Assembly: GCF_900168685.1 (NCBI RefSeq) | Contig: NZ_FVZN01000008.1 | Span: forward strand, 1 to 42,709 | Origin: Solibacillus isronensis | GTDB lineage: Bacteria; Bacillota; Bacilli; Bacillales_A; Planococcaceae | Direction: 5' to 3' | Length of the DNA: 42,709 nt | In this document: piece by piece, positions 15,789-23,979 of the stretch | How positions within the stretch are numbered: position 1 is the stretch's first letter | Layout of the letters: the number at the start of each line of letters is the position of its first letter | Translations under genes and position numbers: made by a program | The notes under the pieces: model-generated | What the model was told of the DNA's origin: nothing | What the model saw: the letters and a program-made list of their open reading frames with translations, nothing else | Database searches by the model: none

Positions 15789-16666
15789 TGCGCTATTTTA
15801 TAGTAGATGATGATCGGGCAAGCCGAGTAATGCTCAGTAATATTATTAATGACTGTGAACTCGGAGCTGTTATTGGTGAAGCAAAAAACGGTCTGGATGC
15901 CATTCCCCAAATTTTAATGATGCAGCCGGAGTTTGTATTAATTGATTTACTGATGCCGAAGTTAGATGGAATTGAAACAATTGAGCGCCTTCAACAAAAT
16001 GGATTTAAAGGACAGTTTGTTATGATATCACAAGTTGTTAATAAAGAAATGGTCGCTGAAGGCTATTCAAAGGGTATTGAATTTTTCATTCATAAGCCTA
16101 TTAACAAAGTTGAAGTACAAATGGTATTAAAAAAGACAACTGAGCAATACTTATTAAGAAATTCTTTGCAAGTTATTCGTCAGTCCCTGACAAACTTTGA
16201 TATTACAGATGTGACGCATACAAAAAAGACAGCACGAGAACATATCCAATCCATCTTAAACGATATGGGAATTGTTGCTGAAGTCGGCAGTGAAGATATC
16301 ATCAAAATTATAGAACAGCTATTAATCGAAAAGCATAAAATTGCACCGCTTCCCCCATTAAAGGAAGTGTATGAACGTGTTGCTATGTTGACGAAAAATA
16401 CGCCGGATGAAATTGTAAAAGAAAGTAAAGCAATTGAACAACGTGTACGCCGAACTATATTAGCTGCAATGATTAACCTGGCGAATTTAGGCATTGTTGA
16501 TTATACAAACTCGGAATTTGAGTATTATACCCCACGCTATTTTGACTTGACAGATATTCGCTACTTAATGAATCAAATAGAGAAAAATGAGCAACGTAAA
16601 GCAAAAGTAAACATAAAAAAATTCATCCAAGTTTTATATTCAGAAATTATTAGTAAAGTTGATTAG
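15788..16666 (+). CDS. GlnL-like response regulator with YcbB domain
   Basis: 292 residues: receiver domain (1-120) with acidic pocket VDDD (6-9), phosphorylation site D53 in LIDLLMPKLDG and K in HKPINK. The C-terminal half (~150-285) is the YcbB-type DNA-binding domain seen in B. subtilis GlnL, including PPLKEVYERVA and VRRTILAAMINLANLGIVDY. The ATG at 15788 is preferred because it overlaps the kinase stop and has AAAGGAG upstream. A GlnL-type direct repeat (16672-16687) lies 5 nt after the gene in front of the gltT-like symporter, which is therefore the presumed target. Confidence 0.85.
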   Translation: MRYFIVDDDRASRVMLSNIINDCELGAVIGEAKNGLDAIPQILMMQPEFVLIDLLMPKLDGIETIERLQQNGFKGQFVMISQVVNKEMVAEGYSKGIEFFIHKPINKVEVQMVLKKTTEQYLLRNSLQVIRQSLTNFDITDVTHTKKTAREHIQSILNDMGIVAEVGSEDIIKIIEQLLIEKHKIAPLPPLKEVYERVAMLTKNTPDEIVKESKAIEQRVRRTILAAMINLANLGIVDYTNSEFEYYTPRYFDLTDIRYLMNQIEKNEQRKAKVNIKKFIQVLYSEIISKVD

Positions 16667-16671
16667 TCGGA

Positions 16672-16687
16672 TTTTGTCGGATTTTGT
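16672..16687 (+). promoter_or_regulatory. GlnL-type direct-repeat operator
   Basis: TTTTGT-CGGA-TTTTGT, which exactly fits the TTTTGT-N4-TTTTGT direct repeat reported for B. subtilis GlnL at its glutaminase/glutamine-transporter promoter (from memory). It lies ~65 nt upstream of the symporter start. A good sigma-A promoter is not obvious between them. Confidence 0.65.
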
Positions 16688-16750
16688 ATGTATCTAATAA
16701 AATTAGTTTTAGGCTAGTCCTGAATCTGATTTTTTAGGAGGAACTATATT

Positions 16751-18016
16751 TTGAAAAAGTTTAAAATTAGTTTAGCCGCGCAAATTTTAATCGGTCTTGT
16801 ACTCGGTGTTATCGTAGGAGCTGTGTTCTTTGGTAACGAAACAGCACAATCTTACTTACAGCCACTTGGCGATATTTTCTTAAACCTAATTAAGATGATC
16901 GTAGTACCGATTATTATTTCGACACTGATTGTTGGTGTTGCCGGAACTGGTGATATGAAACAATTAGGTCGTCTTGGCGGTAAAACACTTATTTACTTCG
17001 AAGTTATTACAACAGTTGCGATTGTTGTTGGTTTATTAGCAGCTAACCTATTCCAACCAGGTGCTGGTATTGATATGAATGCATTAGAGAAATCTGATAT
17101 TTCTTCTTATGTAGAAACAACGGAAGCTGAAGAAGACAAAAGCAAAATCCAAATTATTGTAGACATCGTTCCTAAAAACATTGTAAATGCAATGGCAGAA
17201 GGCGATATGCTAGCAATTATTTTCTTCTCTGTAATTTTCGGTTTAGGTGTAGCAGCAATTGGTGATCGCGGAAAACCAGTGCTCGCATTCTTCCAAGGTA
17301 CTGCAGACGCCATGTTCTGGGTCACAAACTTAGTAATGAAATTCGCACCAATTGGGGTATTTGCACTTATAGGTGTAACCGTTTCCAAATTTGGTGTAGA
17401 GTCCCTTATACCATTAGGAAAACTGGCGATTTTAGTATATGCAACAATGATTTTCTTCGTAATTGTTGTTTTAGGTCTTACTGCCCGTATTTTCGGTATT
17501 AATATCTTTAAATTAATTCGTATGATTAAAGACGAGCTATTACTGGCTTACACTACTTCTTCATCAGAGACAGTATTACCTCGTATTATGTTAAAAACAG
17601 AAAAAATGGGTGCACCGAAAGATATCGTATCATTCGTAATCCCAACAGGTTATTCATTCAACTTAGACGGTTCTACTCTTTACCAGGCGATTGCAGCAAT
17701 CTTCATTGCGCAAATGTACGGTATTGATCTTTCAATTATAGAACAGATTACATTAATGCTTGTATTAATGGTAACATCTAAAGGTATTGCGGGTGTTCCA
17801 GGGGTATCTTTCGTAGTACTTCTTGCAACATTAGGTTCTGTAGGTATTCCACTGGAAGGTTTAGCATTCATTGCAGGTATTGACCGTATTTTAGATATGG
17901 CTCGTACAGCTGTAAACGTAGTAGGTAACACATTGGCAGCACTTGTTATGGCGAAATGGGAAAAACGTTTCGACGAGAAGCAATTTGCTGAATACCAAGC
18001 TGCGAACTTAAAATAA
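16751..18016 (+). CDS. gltT: Proton/sodium-glutamate/aspartate symporter GltT
   Basis: 421 residues, the same length as Geobacillus GltT and very similar along its length. It is a dicarboxylate/amino acid:cation symporter with about eight membrane segments and two re-entrant loops. Transport-site motifs are the serine-rich TTSSSETVLPR, GYSFNLDGSTLYQ (sodium site region), SKGIAGVPGVSF and the substrate-binding DRILDMARTAVNVVGN near the C-terminus. It imports glutamate and aspartate. The start is TTG after a clean AGGAGG. It lies downstream of the GlnK/GlnL-like pair and the direct-repeat operator, so induction by that system is likely. It ends in a strong terminator. Confidence 0.93.
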   Translation: MKKFKISLAAQILIGLVLGVIVGAVFFGNETAQSYLQPLGDIFLNLIKMIVVPIIISTLIVGVAGTGDMKQLGRLGGKTLIYFEVITTVAIVVGLLAANLFQPGAGIDMNALEKSDISSYVETTEAEEDKSKIQIIVDIVPKNIVNAMAEGDMLAIIFFSVIFGLGVAAIGDRGKPVLAFFQGTADAMFWVTNLVMKFAPIGVFALIGVTVSKFGVESLIPLGKLAILVYATMIFFVIVVLGLTARIFGINIFKLIRMIKDELLLAYTTSSSETVLPRIMLKTEKMGAPKDIVSFVIPTGYSFNLDGSTLYQAIAAIFIAQMYGIDLSIIEQITLMLVLMVTSKGIAGVPGVSFVVLLATLGSVGIPLEGLAFIAGIDRILDMARTAVNVVGNTLAALVMAKWEKRFDEKQFAEYQAANLK

Positions 18017-18022
18017 AATTAG

Positions 18023-18061
18023 AAAATGGCGTAGTGAACGATAACTTCACTACGCCATTTT
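18023..18061. terminator. Bidirectional terminator between gltT and the RraA-like gene
   Basis: A perfect 16-bp stem (18023-18038 with 18046-18061) with T-runs on the plus strand and on the minus strand through the AATAAAATT side. It serves both convergent genes. Confidence 0.9.
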
Positions 18062-18682
18062 TTATTTCACTACTTTTGCTAAATAAGCGCGGATTGATGC
18101 TTCCCCGTTATGTAATGCCTCATGTGCCCGCTCTTCATCTTTTGCTACCTTTGCTTCTGCAGCCTCAATAATCTGTTCAACATCCTTCTGAGGCATAATA
18201 ACAACCCCATCACTATCGCCAACTACATAATCACCTGTTTGAACAGCCACATTTCCTACAGATACGGCTATGCCTACTGTCCCGCCACCATGTTTATTAC
18301 CTGCTGCTACTGTTGTACCTAATGCAAATACCGGAAAATCAATTTCTTTTGCAGCTGCTATATCGCGAATAACCCCATCCACGACAAAACCTTGAACACC
18401 GACACCTTGCGCAAGCTGCATAACAAAATCCCCAGCTACAGCACGATTCGTATTGCCTTTAGCATCGATGACTAAAATTTCCCCTTTTTCAGCCTGGCTT
18501 ATTGCTTCAAGTACCGCACCATTTTCCCCGTCCGGCAGGCGTACCGTCCTCGCTTGTCCGGCAATCTTAAAGTGTTCGGCAAGCGGTTTAATTGCCGATG
18601 CTACATTCGTATGTCCCCCTGTTGCATCGGAAATCGCTGTCGTTGGCAATGCCCGTAAGCGATCTACCACCGATAAAGTCAT
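18062..18682 (-). CDS. RraA-family enzyme (HMG/CHA aldolase or oxaloacetate decarboxylase-like)
   Basis: 206 residues of the RraA/'dimethylmenaquinone methyltransferase-like' family. The signature GDFVMQLAQGVGVQGFVVDG-VIRD (around 83-106, with the conserved Arg-Asp at the metal site) and HGGGTVG are visible. Enzymatic members cleave 4-hydroxy-4-methyl-2-oxoglutarate or 4-carboxy-4-hydroxy-2-oxoadipate to pyruvate and decarboxylate oxaloacetate; others inhibit RNase E. Because Bacillales lack a classical RNase E target, an aldolase/decarboxylase role is more likely. It is monocistronic, with an inverted repeat in its promoter. The name 'demethylmenaquinone methyltransferase' should not be transferred to it. 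Confidence 0.8.
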   Translation of the reverse strand: MTLSVVDRLRALPTTAISDATGGHTNVASAIKPLAEHFKIAGQARTVRLPDGENGAVLEAISQAEKGEILVIDAKGNTNRAVAGDFVMQLAQGVGVQGFVVDGVIRDIAAAKEIDFPVFALGTTVAAGNKHGGGTVGIAVSVGNVAVQTGDYVVGDSDGVVIMPQKDVEQIIEAAEAKVAKDEERAHEALHNGEASIRAYLAKVVK

Positions 18683-18702
18683 ATTCCCATCCCCTTTTCG
18701 CT

Positions 18703-18731
18703 ATAATGTTACAAATCGTAAAAATTTGTAA
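18703..18731 (-). promoter_or_regulatory. RraA-like gene promoter with embedded inverted repeat
   Basis: On the minus strand TTACAA (18726-18731), 17 nt, CATTAT (18703-18708). An 8-bp inverted repeat TTACAAAT (18709-18716) / ATTTGTAA (18724-18731) fills the spacer, a likely repressor site. A third TTACAAAT lies at 18785-18792 near the start of the divergent gene. Confidence 0.45.
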
Positions 18732-18839
18732 TTACTTTAAGCATAAACGATACAACTTTTTCTTTGCAATATTTTTTAAAATCGTTACAAATATACTTAT
18801 ATTGGGAATACTACTACTACAGGAAAGGAGGGAACTATA

Positions 18840-19217
18840 TTGAACAACCCGCTCATTGAAACGGTAATAGATGAAAGTGGGAAGACAACGTATAAGATGA
18901 AGACCTTCGATATACAAGTTACTGCCCGGCTGACAGGCGGTCTTGCCCCTACAATCACGTATATGTATCAAGATAAAGATGTTACGGATGATATACGTGC
19001 GATTCGCTTTCATTTTGAAAACCCGGCATCATATATAGATAACTACGCTTCTTTTCAGAGGATGCTTTATGAAAGAGAACAGGGCGCAGTGAACGAGCTT
19101 TACGAATCCATCAGTATGAAACCTAAAAATATGACGACAAGTAAACAAGTAGTATGGAGCTTCTTCGTCTTTTTGCTCATCATGGCACCTATTTTTCTTA
19201 TCGTTTGGATGAAATAA
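18840..19217 (+). CDS. Small membrane-anchored protein of unknown function
   Basis: 125 residues, not recognised. The first ~100 residues are polar and soluble with mixed strand/helix character; a single hydrophobic segment (about 104-122, VVWSFFVFLLIMAPIFLIVW) follows a basic TTSKQ stretch, predicting a C-terminal tail anchor. There is no signal peptide or metal motif. The start is TTG 6-8 nt after AAAGGAGGG. It is divergent from the RraA-like gene and ends in a terminator shared with dck. It looks like a real gene because ribosome site, length and terminator agree. Confidence 0.65.
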   Translation: MNNPLIETVIDESGKTTYKMKTFDIQVTARLTGGLAPTITYMYQDKDVTDDIRAIRFHFENPASYIDNYASFQRMLYEREQGAVNELYESISMKPKNMTTSKQVVWSFFVFLLIMAPIFLIVWMK

Positions 19218-19262
19218 AAAAGACTGATTTCCGCTATCCTACGAAAAATCAGTCCTCTTTTT
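19217..19262. terminator. Bidirectional terminator between the small membrane protein gene and dck
   Basis: GACTGATTT (19222-19230) pairs with AAATCAGTC (19246-19254), flanked by A-rich 5' and T-rich 3' sequence. It is placed between two convergent genes. Confidence 0.75.
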
Positions 19263-19930
19263 TATTTTCTTAAATGGCTTGTTTGTTCTAGCATATAACC
19301 GATACGTGCTACGACATCCTCTACTTGTGCAGGGTTCTTCATTAAATCGTAATCGTTAATATCAATACGCAGTACCGGACATGCATTGAAGTTGTTAATC
19401 CAGTCTTCATAGCGTCCATGCATTTCTTCCCAGTACGAATGAGGCGTTTGCTGCTCCATCTCGCGTCCACGTTCCTGTATACGCCCAATTACATCATCAA
19501 TCGGACCTTCCAAATATACAAGCAAATCAGGATGCGGGAAATACGGTGTCATAACCATTGCATCAAACAGATTTGTATATGTTTCATAATCTGTTGGTGT
19601 CATTGTACCTTTGTCAAAATGCATCTTCGCAAAAATACCCGTATCTTCGTAAATAGAACGGTCCTGTATAAAGCCCCCGCCATATTCAAAAATACGCTTC
19701 TGTTCTTTAAAACGTTCTGCAAGAAAATATACTTGCAAATGGAAGCTCCACTTTTCAAAATCATCATAGAATTTATCTAAATAAGGGTTTGTATCAACCT
19801 TTTCATAGGATGTACGGAAGTTTAAGCTATGTGATAAAGCTTTTGTCATTGTTGACTTTCCGACACCGACTGTTCCTGCAATTGTAATCACTGCATTAGC
19901 AGGAATATTGTACTTCTCTCTTAAGTTCAT
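19262..19930 (-). CDS. dck: Deoxyadenosine/deoxycytidine kinase
   Basis: 222 residues, closely similar to B. subtilis Dck. Walker A GTVGVGKSTMT (19-29), the DRSIYEDTGIF segment with the catalytic Asp-Arg-Ser, and the LID-like arginines in RIQERGREME are visible. It phosphorylates deoxyadenosine and deoxycytidine for nucleoside salvage in the cytosol. Its ATG overlaps the stop of dgk by 4 nt (ATGA), so the two are translationally coupled. It is in the same order as in B. subtilis (dgk then dck) but reversed relative to serS and dnaX. Confidence 0.95.
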   Translation of the reverse strand: MNLREKYNIPANAVITIAGTVGVGKSTMTKALSHSLNFRTSYEKVDTNPYLDKFYDDFEKWSFHLQVYFLAERFKEQKRIFEYGGGFIQDRSIYEDTGIFAKMHFDKGTMTPTDYETYTNLFDAMVMTPYFPHPDLLVYLEGPIDDVIGRIQERGREMEQQTPHSYWEEMHGRYEDWINNFNACPVLRIDINDYDLMKNPAQVEDVVARIGYMLEQTSHLRK

Positions 19931-20565
19931 TTCTGATGCAAACTCCTTTGTTGTAACTTTTCTTCTACTAGTCGTAGTACGTATTTTAAATCTTCTTCAT
20001 TTTTCACAAAATCAAGCTCATCTCCATTTAATGAGATGACAGGAATTTCTGGATGCATCTTTTCAAAATGTCCGATAAATTGATGATAATCGCTTGAAAG
20101 TTGTTCCATATAATCACGGGAAATATTCTTTTCCATTTCACGACCGCGCATTGCGATTCGTTTCATTAATGTATCTAAGCTTGCATGTAAATAAATGACC
20201 ATATTTGGCTTTGGCATATCAGCAGTTAAAATTCGGTAGATCGACTCGTACTTTTCATACTCGGTAGGCTTTAAAGTACGCTTTGCAAAGATCAAATTTT
20301 TAAATATATGATAATCAGCCACAACTGGCCCTTGTGCTTCAATAATTTCATGGATATCAGATAATTGTTTATAGCGATTGCACAGGAAAAACATTTCCGT
20401 TTGGAAGCTCCACTCACTAATATCTTCATAGAACTTACCGAGAAATGGATTTTCATCTACAATCTCTTTTAATAAATGATAGTCAAACGTTTGTGATACG
20501 GCCTTAGATAATGAGGTCTTCCCAACACCAATCGGACCTTCTACTGTTATAAATGGCACAGACAT
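19927..20565 (-). CDS. dgk: Deoxyguanosine kinase
   Basis: 212 residues, matching B. subtilis Dgk. Walker A EGPIGVGKTSL (9-19), VVADYHIFKNLIFAKRTL with the catalytic region, and RGREMEKNISRDY (LID region) are visible. It phosphorylates deoxyguanosine. The start is placed at the ATG at 20565, which has GAAGGAG 8 nt upstream and gives the family N-terminus; the in-frame extension to 20637 would cross the promoter. It is first gene of the dgk-dck operon. Confidence 0.95.
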   Translation of the reverse strand: MSVPFITVEGPIGVGKTSLSKAVSQTFDYHLLKEIVDENPFLGKFYEDISEWSFQTEMFFLCNRYKQLSDIHEIIEAQGPVVADYHIFKNLIFAKRTLKPTEYEKYESIYRILTADMPKPNMVIYLHASLDTLMKRIAMRGREMEKNISRDYMEQLSSDYHQFIGHFEKMHPEIPVISLNGDELDFVKNEEDLKYVLRLVEEKLQQRSLHQK

Positions 20566-20603
20566 TAGAAGTGCTCCTTCTCTTTTTATAGTCAATGCTT
20601 TTA

Positions 20604-20632
20604 ATTTTATCACAACGTTCTTTAGACAACAA
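20604..20632 (-). promoter_or_regulatory. dgk-dck promoter
   Basis: On the minus strand TTGTTG (20627-20632), 17 nt, TAAAAT (20604-20609), with a TG in the extended -10 position. Confidence 0.75.
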
Positions 20633-20674
20633 AGCAAACAATTCTATTTTAACGAATTCATGCATAGCCAATTT

Positions 20675-21490
20675 CTAGTAATCAAATTGTGCCAGCGCTT
20701 GCTCCTGTAATTTAAACAACTTTTCACGCTGTTCATCATAATCATCATTTATTTTTTCTTGCTGGGCAAATACCATTTCCTGAAGAGATTGTTCTTTTTC
20801 CATAAAGCTTTGTTCGATTTGTTCATAGTGTTGCTCTGTTTTTTCGGACAGATCCTGTAATGCTTCGAATAACTGATCGTCTAGCTGGCTTTGTGATGCT
20901 GCTTCATTATCAATGAGATTTTCGATTGCCTCATCACGCTTTTGTTCCAGCCCGTGACAACTTTCTTCAAACAGCTGTTCCGCTTCATCGAATTGCTGAT
21001 TATATTTAATCAAGATGTCTGTTAGCTCCTGATGGAAATTATCAACTGCCACTTCCATTTCCTCTGTCAGATCTGATGCTTGTTCAATCTGTGTTAATAG
21101 CGCTTTCTGCTGTTCATGGAAAAATTGAAACTTCCTGCGTTCTTCCGCTTGTTTTTGCTCAAGAAGTTCCATCTTATTGACTTGATAGGTTTTCTTTTCC
21201 TCTTCATGAGCGATTTTATAGTTTTCCAATATAACTTTCCCCTTATTGGCGAATAACATTTCAATTTTTTCGATTGCTTGCTCGCGATTTTGATTAAGTT
21301 TATTTTCTTCATGTTCATGCTGCTGTGCAATGGCTGATTTTTGCTGTTCATACTGCTTTTGCAAAGTCATAGTTACTTGTTGTCCATTTTTCTCAATCGT
21401 CAGCAATTTCTGTTCATACTCTTTATCCAGATCAGCCAATGCTTTTTCAAAATACTCATTTACTTCTTCCACGGTCTGAAATGACTTCAT
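20675..21490 (-). CDS. Long coiled-coil protein of unknown function
   Basis: 271 residues, extremely rich in Glu, Gln and Lys with heptad-like spacing over almost the whole length (about 15-265); Gln-Glu-Gln clusters recur. No enzyme motif, signal peptide or membrane segment. I do not recognise the family. The ATG is preceded by AAGGAGTA. It lies between dgk and tadA on the dgk strand, where B. subtilis has yaaH and yaaI. The ~110 nt to dgk contain the dgk promoter, so it may be transcribed separately. A cytoplasmic scaffold or spacer protein is possible but unsupported. Confidence 0.75.
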   Translation of the reverse strand: MKSFQTVEEVNEYFEKALADLDKEYEQKLLTIEKNGQQVTMTLQKQYEQQKSAIAQQHEHEENKLNQNREQAIEKIEMLFANKGKVILENYKIAHEEEKKTYQVNKMELLEQKQAEERRKFQFFHEQQKALLTQIEQASDLTEEMEVAVDNFHQELTDILIKYNQQFDEAEQLFEESCHGLEQKRDEAIENLIDNEAASQSQLDDQLFEALQDLSEKTEQHYEQIEQSFMEKEQSLQEMVFAQQEKINDDYDEQREKLFKLQEQALAQFDY

Positions 21491-21594
21491 CGCTGTACTC
21501 CTTCAAACTTTTCTTTCATCATAGCATGAATTATTCTATAGTCGCCCAACTATTCATTAGCATGCTAAACTAGGATTTAAGGAGTGATAGATGA

Positions 21595-22098
<504 letters not shown>

Positions 22099-22099
22099 T

Positions 22100-22807
22100 G
22101 TGTGGGCAATGAACGGATTTTCCATTTTTGATTCGATTCATATAATGTGGCTTATTTTTATTGCCGTTTTTTTAGCTATCTCATTATATTTTTATCATTA
22201 TTCTTCTAATGAAAAGCAACATCTTTTCCAAAAATCGGTTTTCTGGCTGTTGCTGTTTTTAGAAGTAGCAAAACAGCTTTATTTACTTGTAACAAACCAA
22301 TATTCATATTGGAGTCCCCCGCTCCATTTATGCGGTTTTGGCATTTTCATTATTGGCTGGCATGCCTATTTCCCAACTCGGACAACAGCTACATTACTAT
22401 ACACGCTTACATTGCCCGGAGCTGCGATTGCACTTTTATTCCCCGGATGGACAATTGATCCGGTTGGCGGCTTTTTGCATTTTCACAGCTTTATCTTTCA
22501 TGCATTGCTCGTTGTAGTTGTGGCAGCTTTGATTTTTGAAAAGCAGCTGGTGACTGCTTTTACGGATATTTGGCGTTCTGTATTATTTCTACTAGTCACA
22601 GTTCCGCCTGTTTATATATACAATGCCCATTTCCATACAAATTTTATGTTTCTAAACCGCCCTGTAAAAGGGACGCCTCTTCAATGGTTATATGATGCAT
22701 TTGGGGCAACTGGATATTTAGCCAATTTAGCAGGAGTTATCGTTAGTATTTGGATCGTGCTTTATGTACTTCTTGCCATACAAAAACGACGACACATTAC
22801 CGAATAA
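22100..22807 (+). CDS. YwaF/TIGR02206-type integral membrane protein
   Basis: About 235 residues with six or seven hydrophobic segments. The features WSPPLHLCGFGIFIIGW and GFLHFHSFIFHALL, with conserved histidines in or near membrane segments, and NRPVKGTPLQWL near the C-terminus fit the YwaF (TMEM164-like) family of unknown function. It starts at the GTG (22100) or an ATG three codons later (22109); neither has a clear ribosome site. Its start is essentially fused to the tadA stop, suggesting translational coupling. It ends in a terminator shared with the convergent alcohol dehydrogenase gene. Confidence 0.8.
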   Translation: MWAMNGFSIFDSIHIMWLIFIAVFLAISLYFYHYSSNEKQHLFQKSVFWLLLFLEVAKQLYLLVTNQYSYWSPPLHLCGFGIFIIGWHAYFPTRTTATLLYTLTLPGAAIALLFPGWTIDPVGGFLHFHSFIFHALLVVVVAALIFEKQLVTAFTDIWRSVLFLLVTVPPVYIYNAHFHTNFMFLNRPVKGTPLQWLYDAFGATGYLANLAGVIVSIWIVLYVLLAIQKRRHITE

Positions 22808-22822
22808 ATGTGCCGTCGTTTT
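22783..22822. terminator. Bidirectional terminator, YwaF-like gene and catabolic cluster 2
   Basis: A 16-bp stem with one mismatch (22783-22798 with 22807-22822) and T-runs on both strands. It overlaps the end of the membrane-protein gene and terminates the long minus-strand operon. Confidence 0.85.
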
Positions 22823-22838
22823 ATTATGTTTTTTTCCA

Positions 22839-23966
22839 TTAATCCATTTTAATAATAATTCGGGAATTATCGCCTGTTGCCAATAAATCAAAGCCTTCAT
22901 TAATTTCATCAAGCGGAATAATATTTGATAAAAGCTGATCAACCGGTAATTTTCCTGATTTCATCATATGCAAATAATGCGGAATATCTCTTAAAGGCAC
23001 GCAGCTTCCAATGTAAGAACCTTTTAACGTTTTTTCTTCTGCTGTTAACGTTACATAAGGGAACGAAAATTGATGTTCCGGATGTGGCAGGCCTGTTGTC
23101 GTTGTCGTACCACCACGTTTTGTAATGGCATATGCCACTTCCATCGCAGGAACAACACCCGCTGTTTCAAAGGCATAATCAACGCCGCCATTTGTGTAGG
23201 CCTTCACTTGTTCGACTATATCTGCGTCTTTTGAATTAAAGACGGCTGTTGCCCCCAATTCCTTTGCCTGCTGCAGTTTCTTCTCATTAATATCGATGGC
23301 GATTACTTCTCTGGCACCTGCTGCGATAGCCCCGAGCAGTGCACTTAAACCAATTCCACCTAAACCGACGACTGCTACTGTTTTCCCAAGCTGGACTTTT
23401 GCTGTATTTACGACAGCCCCTACGCCTGTAATAACAGCGCAACCAAAGAGCGCCAGTTTTTCAAACGGCAAATCCTCTTCCACTTTTACGAGGGAATTTT
23501 GCGATACGACTGCATACTCAGAAAAGGCAGATACCCCAACGTGATGACCGATCTTTTCAGTTCCTGCATGTATACGAACTCCGCCTCCAATTAAAGTTCC
23601 GTCGCCATTTGCCTTTGCCCCCGGTTCGCATAATGCCGGACGACCCTCTGCACAAGGTACGCAATGCCCGCAACTTGGCACAAATACGCAGATTACTTTA
23701 TCTCCTTGCTTAAAGTTCACAACGCCAGGCCCTACTTCCTTCACGATACCGGCTGCTTCATGACCTAATGCCATTGGTAAAGGTCGTGGACGGCTACCGT
23801 TAATAACAGATAGATCCGAATGGCAAAGACTTGCCGCTTTAATCTGAATCAATACTTCGCCTTCTTGGGGTGCATCCAATTCTATTTCTTCAATATGAAT
23901 TGGCTTACTTTCCGCATAAGGTTTTGTTACACCGGATGAGCGTAATATGGCAGAACGAATTTTCAT
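22839..23966 (-). CDS. Zinc-dependent alcohol dehydrogenase (MDR family)
   Basis: 375 residues, medium-chain dehydrogenase/reductase. CHSDLS (about 48-53) holds the catalytic zinc cysteine and GHEAAG the histidine-glutamate pair. CGHCVPCAEGRPALC supplies the four structural-zinc cysteines. GLGGIGLSALLGA and the acidic residue in IAIDINEKK mark an NAD-binding Rossmann fold. The extra loop GGGVRIHAG suggests a class III/benzyl-alcohol-dehydrogenase-like subgroup. It oxidises an alcohol to an aldehyde, which the adjacent aldehyde dehydrogenase (14 nt upstream) could oxidise further. AAGGAGG precedes the ATG. It is last gene of the ten-gene operon. Confidence 0.88.
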   Translation of the reverse strand: MKIRSAILRSSGVTKPYAESKPIHIEEIELDAPQEGEVLIQIKAASLCHSDLSVINGSRPRPLPMALGHEAAGIVKEVGPGVVNFKQGDKVICVFVPSCGHCVPCAEGRPALCEPGAKANGDGTLIGGGVRIHAGTEKIGHHVGVSAFSEYAVVSQNSLVKVEEDLPFEKLALFGCAVITGVGAVVNTAKVQLGKTVAVVGLGGIGLSALLGAIAAGAREVIAIDINEKKLQQAKELGATAVFNSKDADIVEQVKAYTNGGVDYAFETAGVVPAMEVAYAITKRGGTTTTTGLPHPEHQFSFPYVTLTAEEKTLKGSYIGSCVPLRDIPHYLHMMKSGKLPVDQLLSNIIPLDEINEGFDLLATGDNSRIIIKMD

Positions 23967-23979
23967 GATGATGTCCTCC

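Noticed and set aside
17107-17931. Antisense open frames within gltT
   Set aside because: They lack ribosome sites and follow codon-position bias of the sense gene; typical shadows.
18062-18682. Demethylmenaquinone methyltransferase
   Set aside because: This is a historical misannotation of the RraA family; no SAM-binding motif is present.
20566-20637. N-terminal extension of deoxyguanosine kinase
   Set aside because: The added codons contain the promoter -10 and the ribosome site; the family N-terminus begins at the ATG at 20565.
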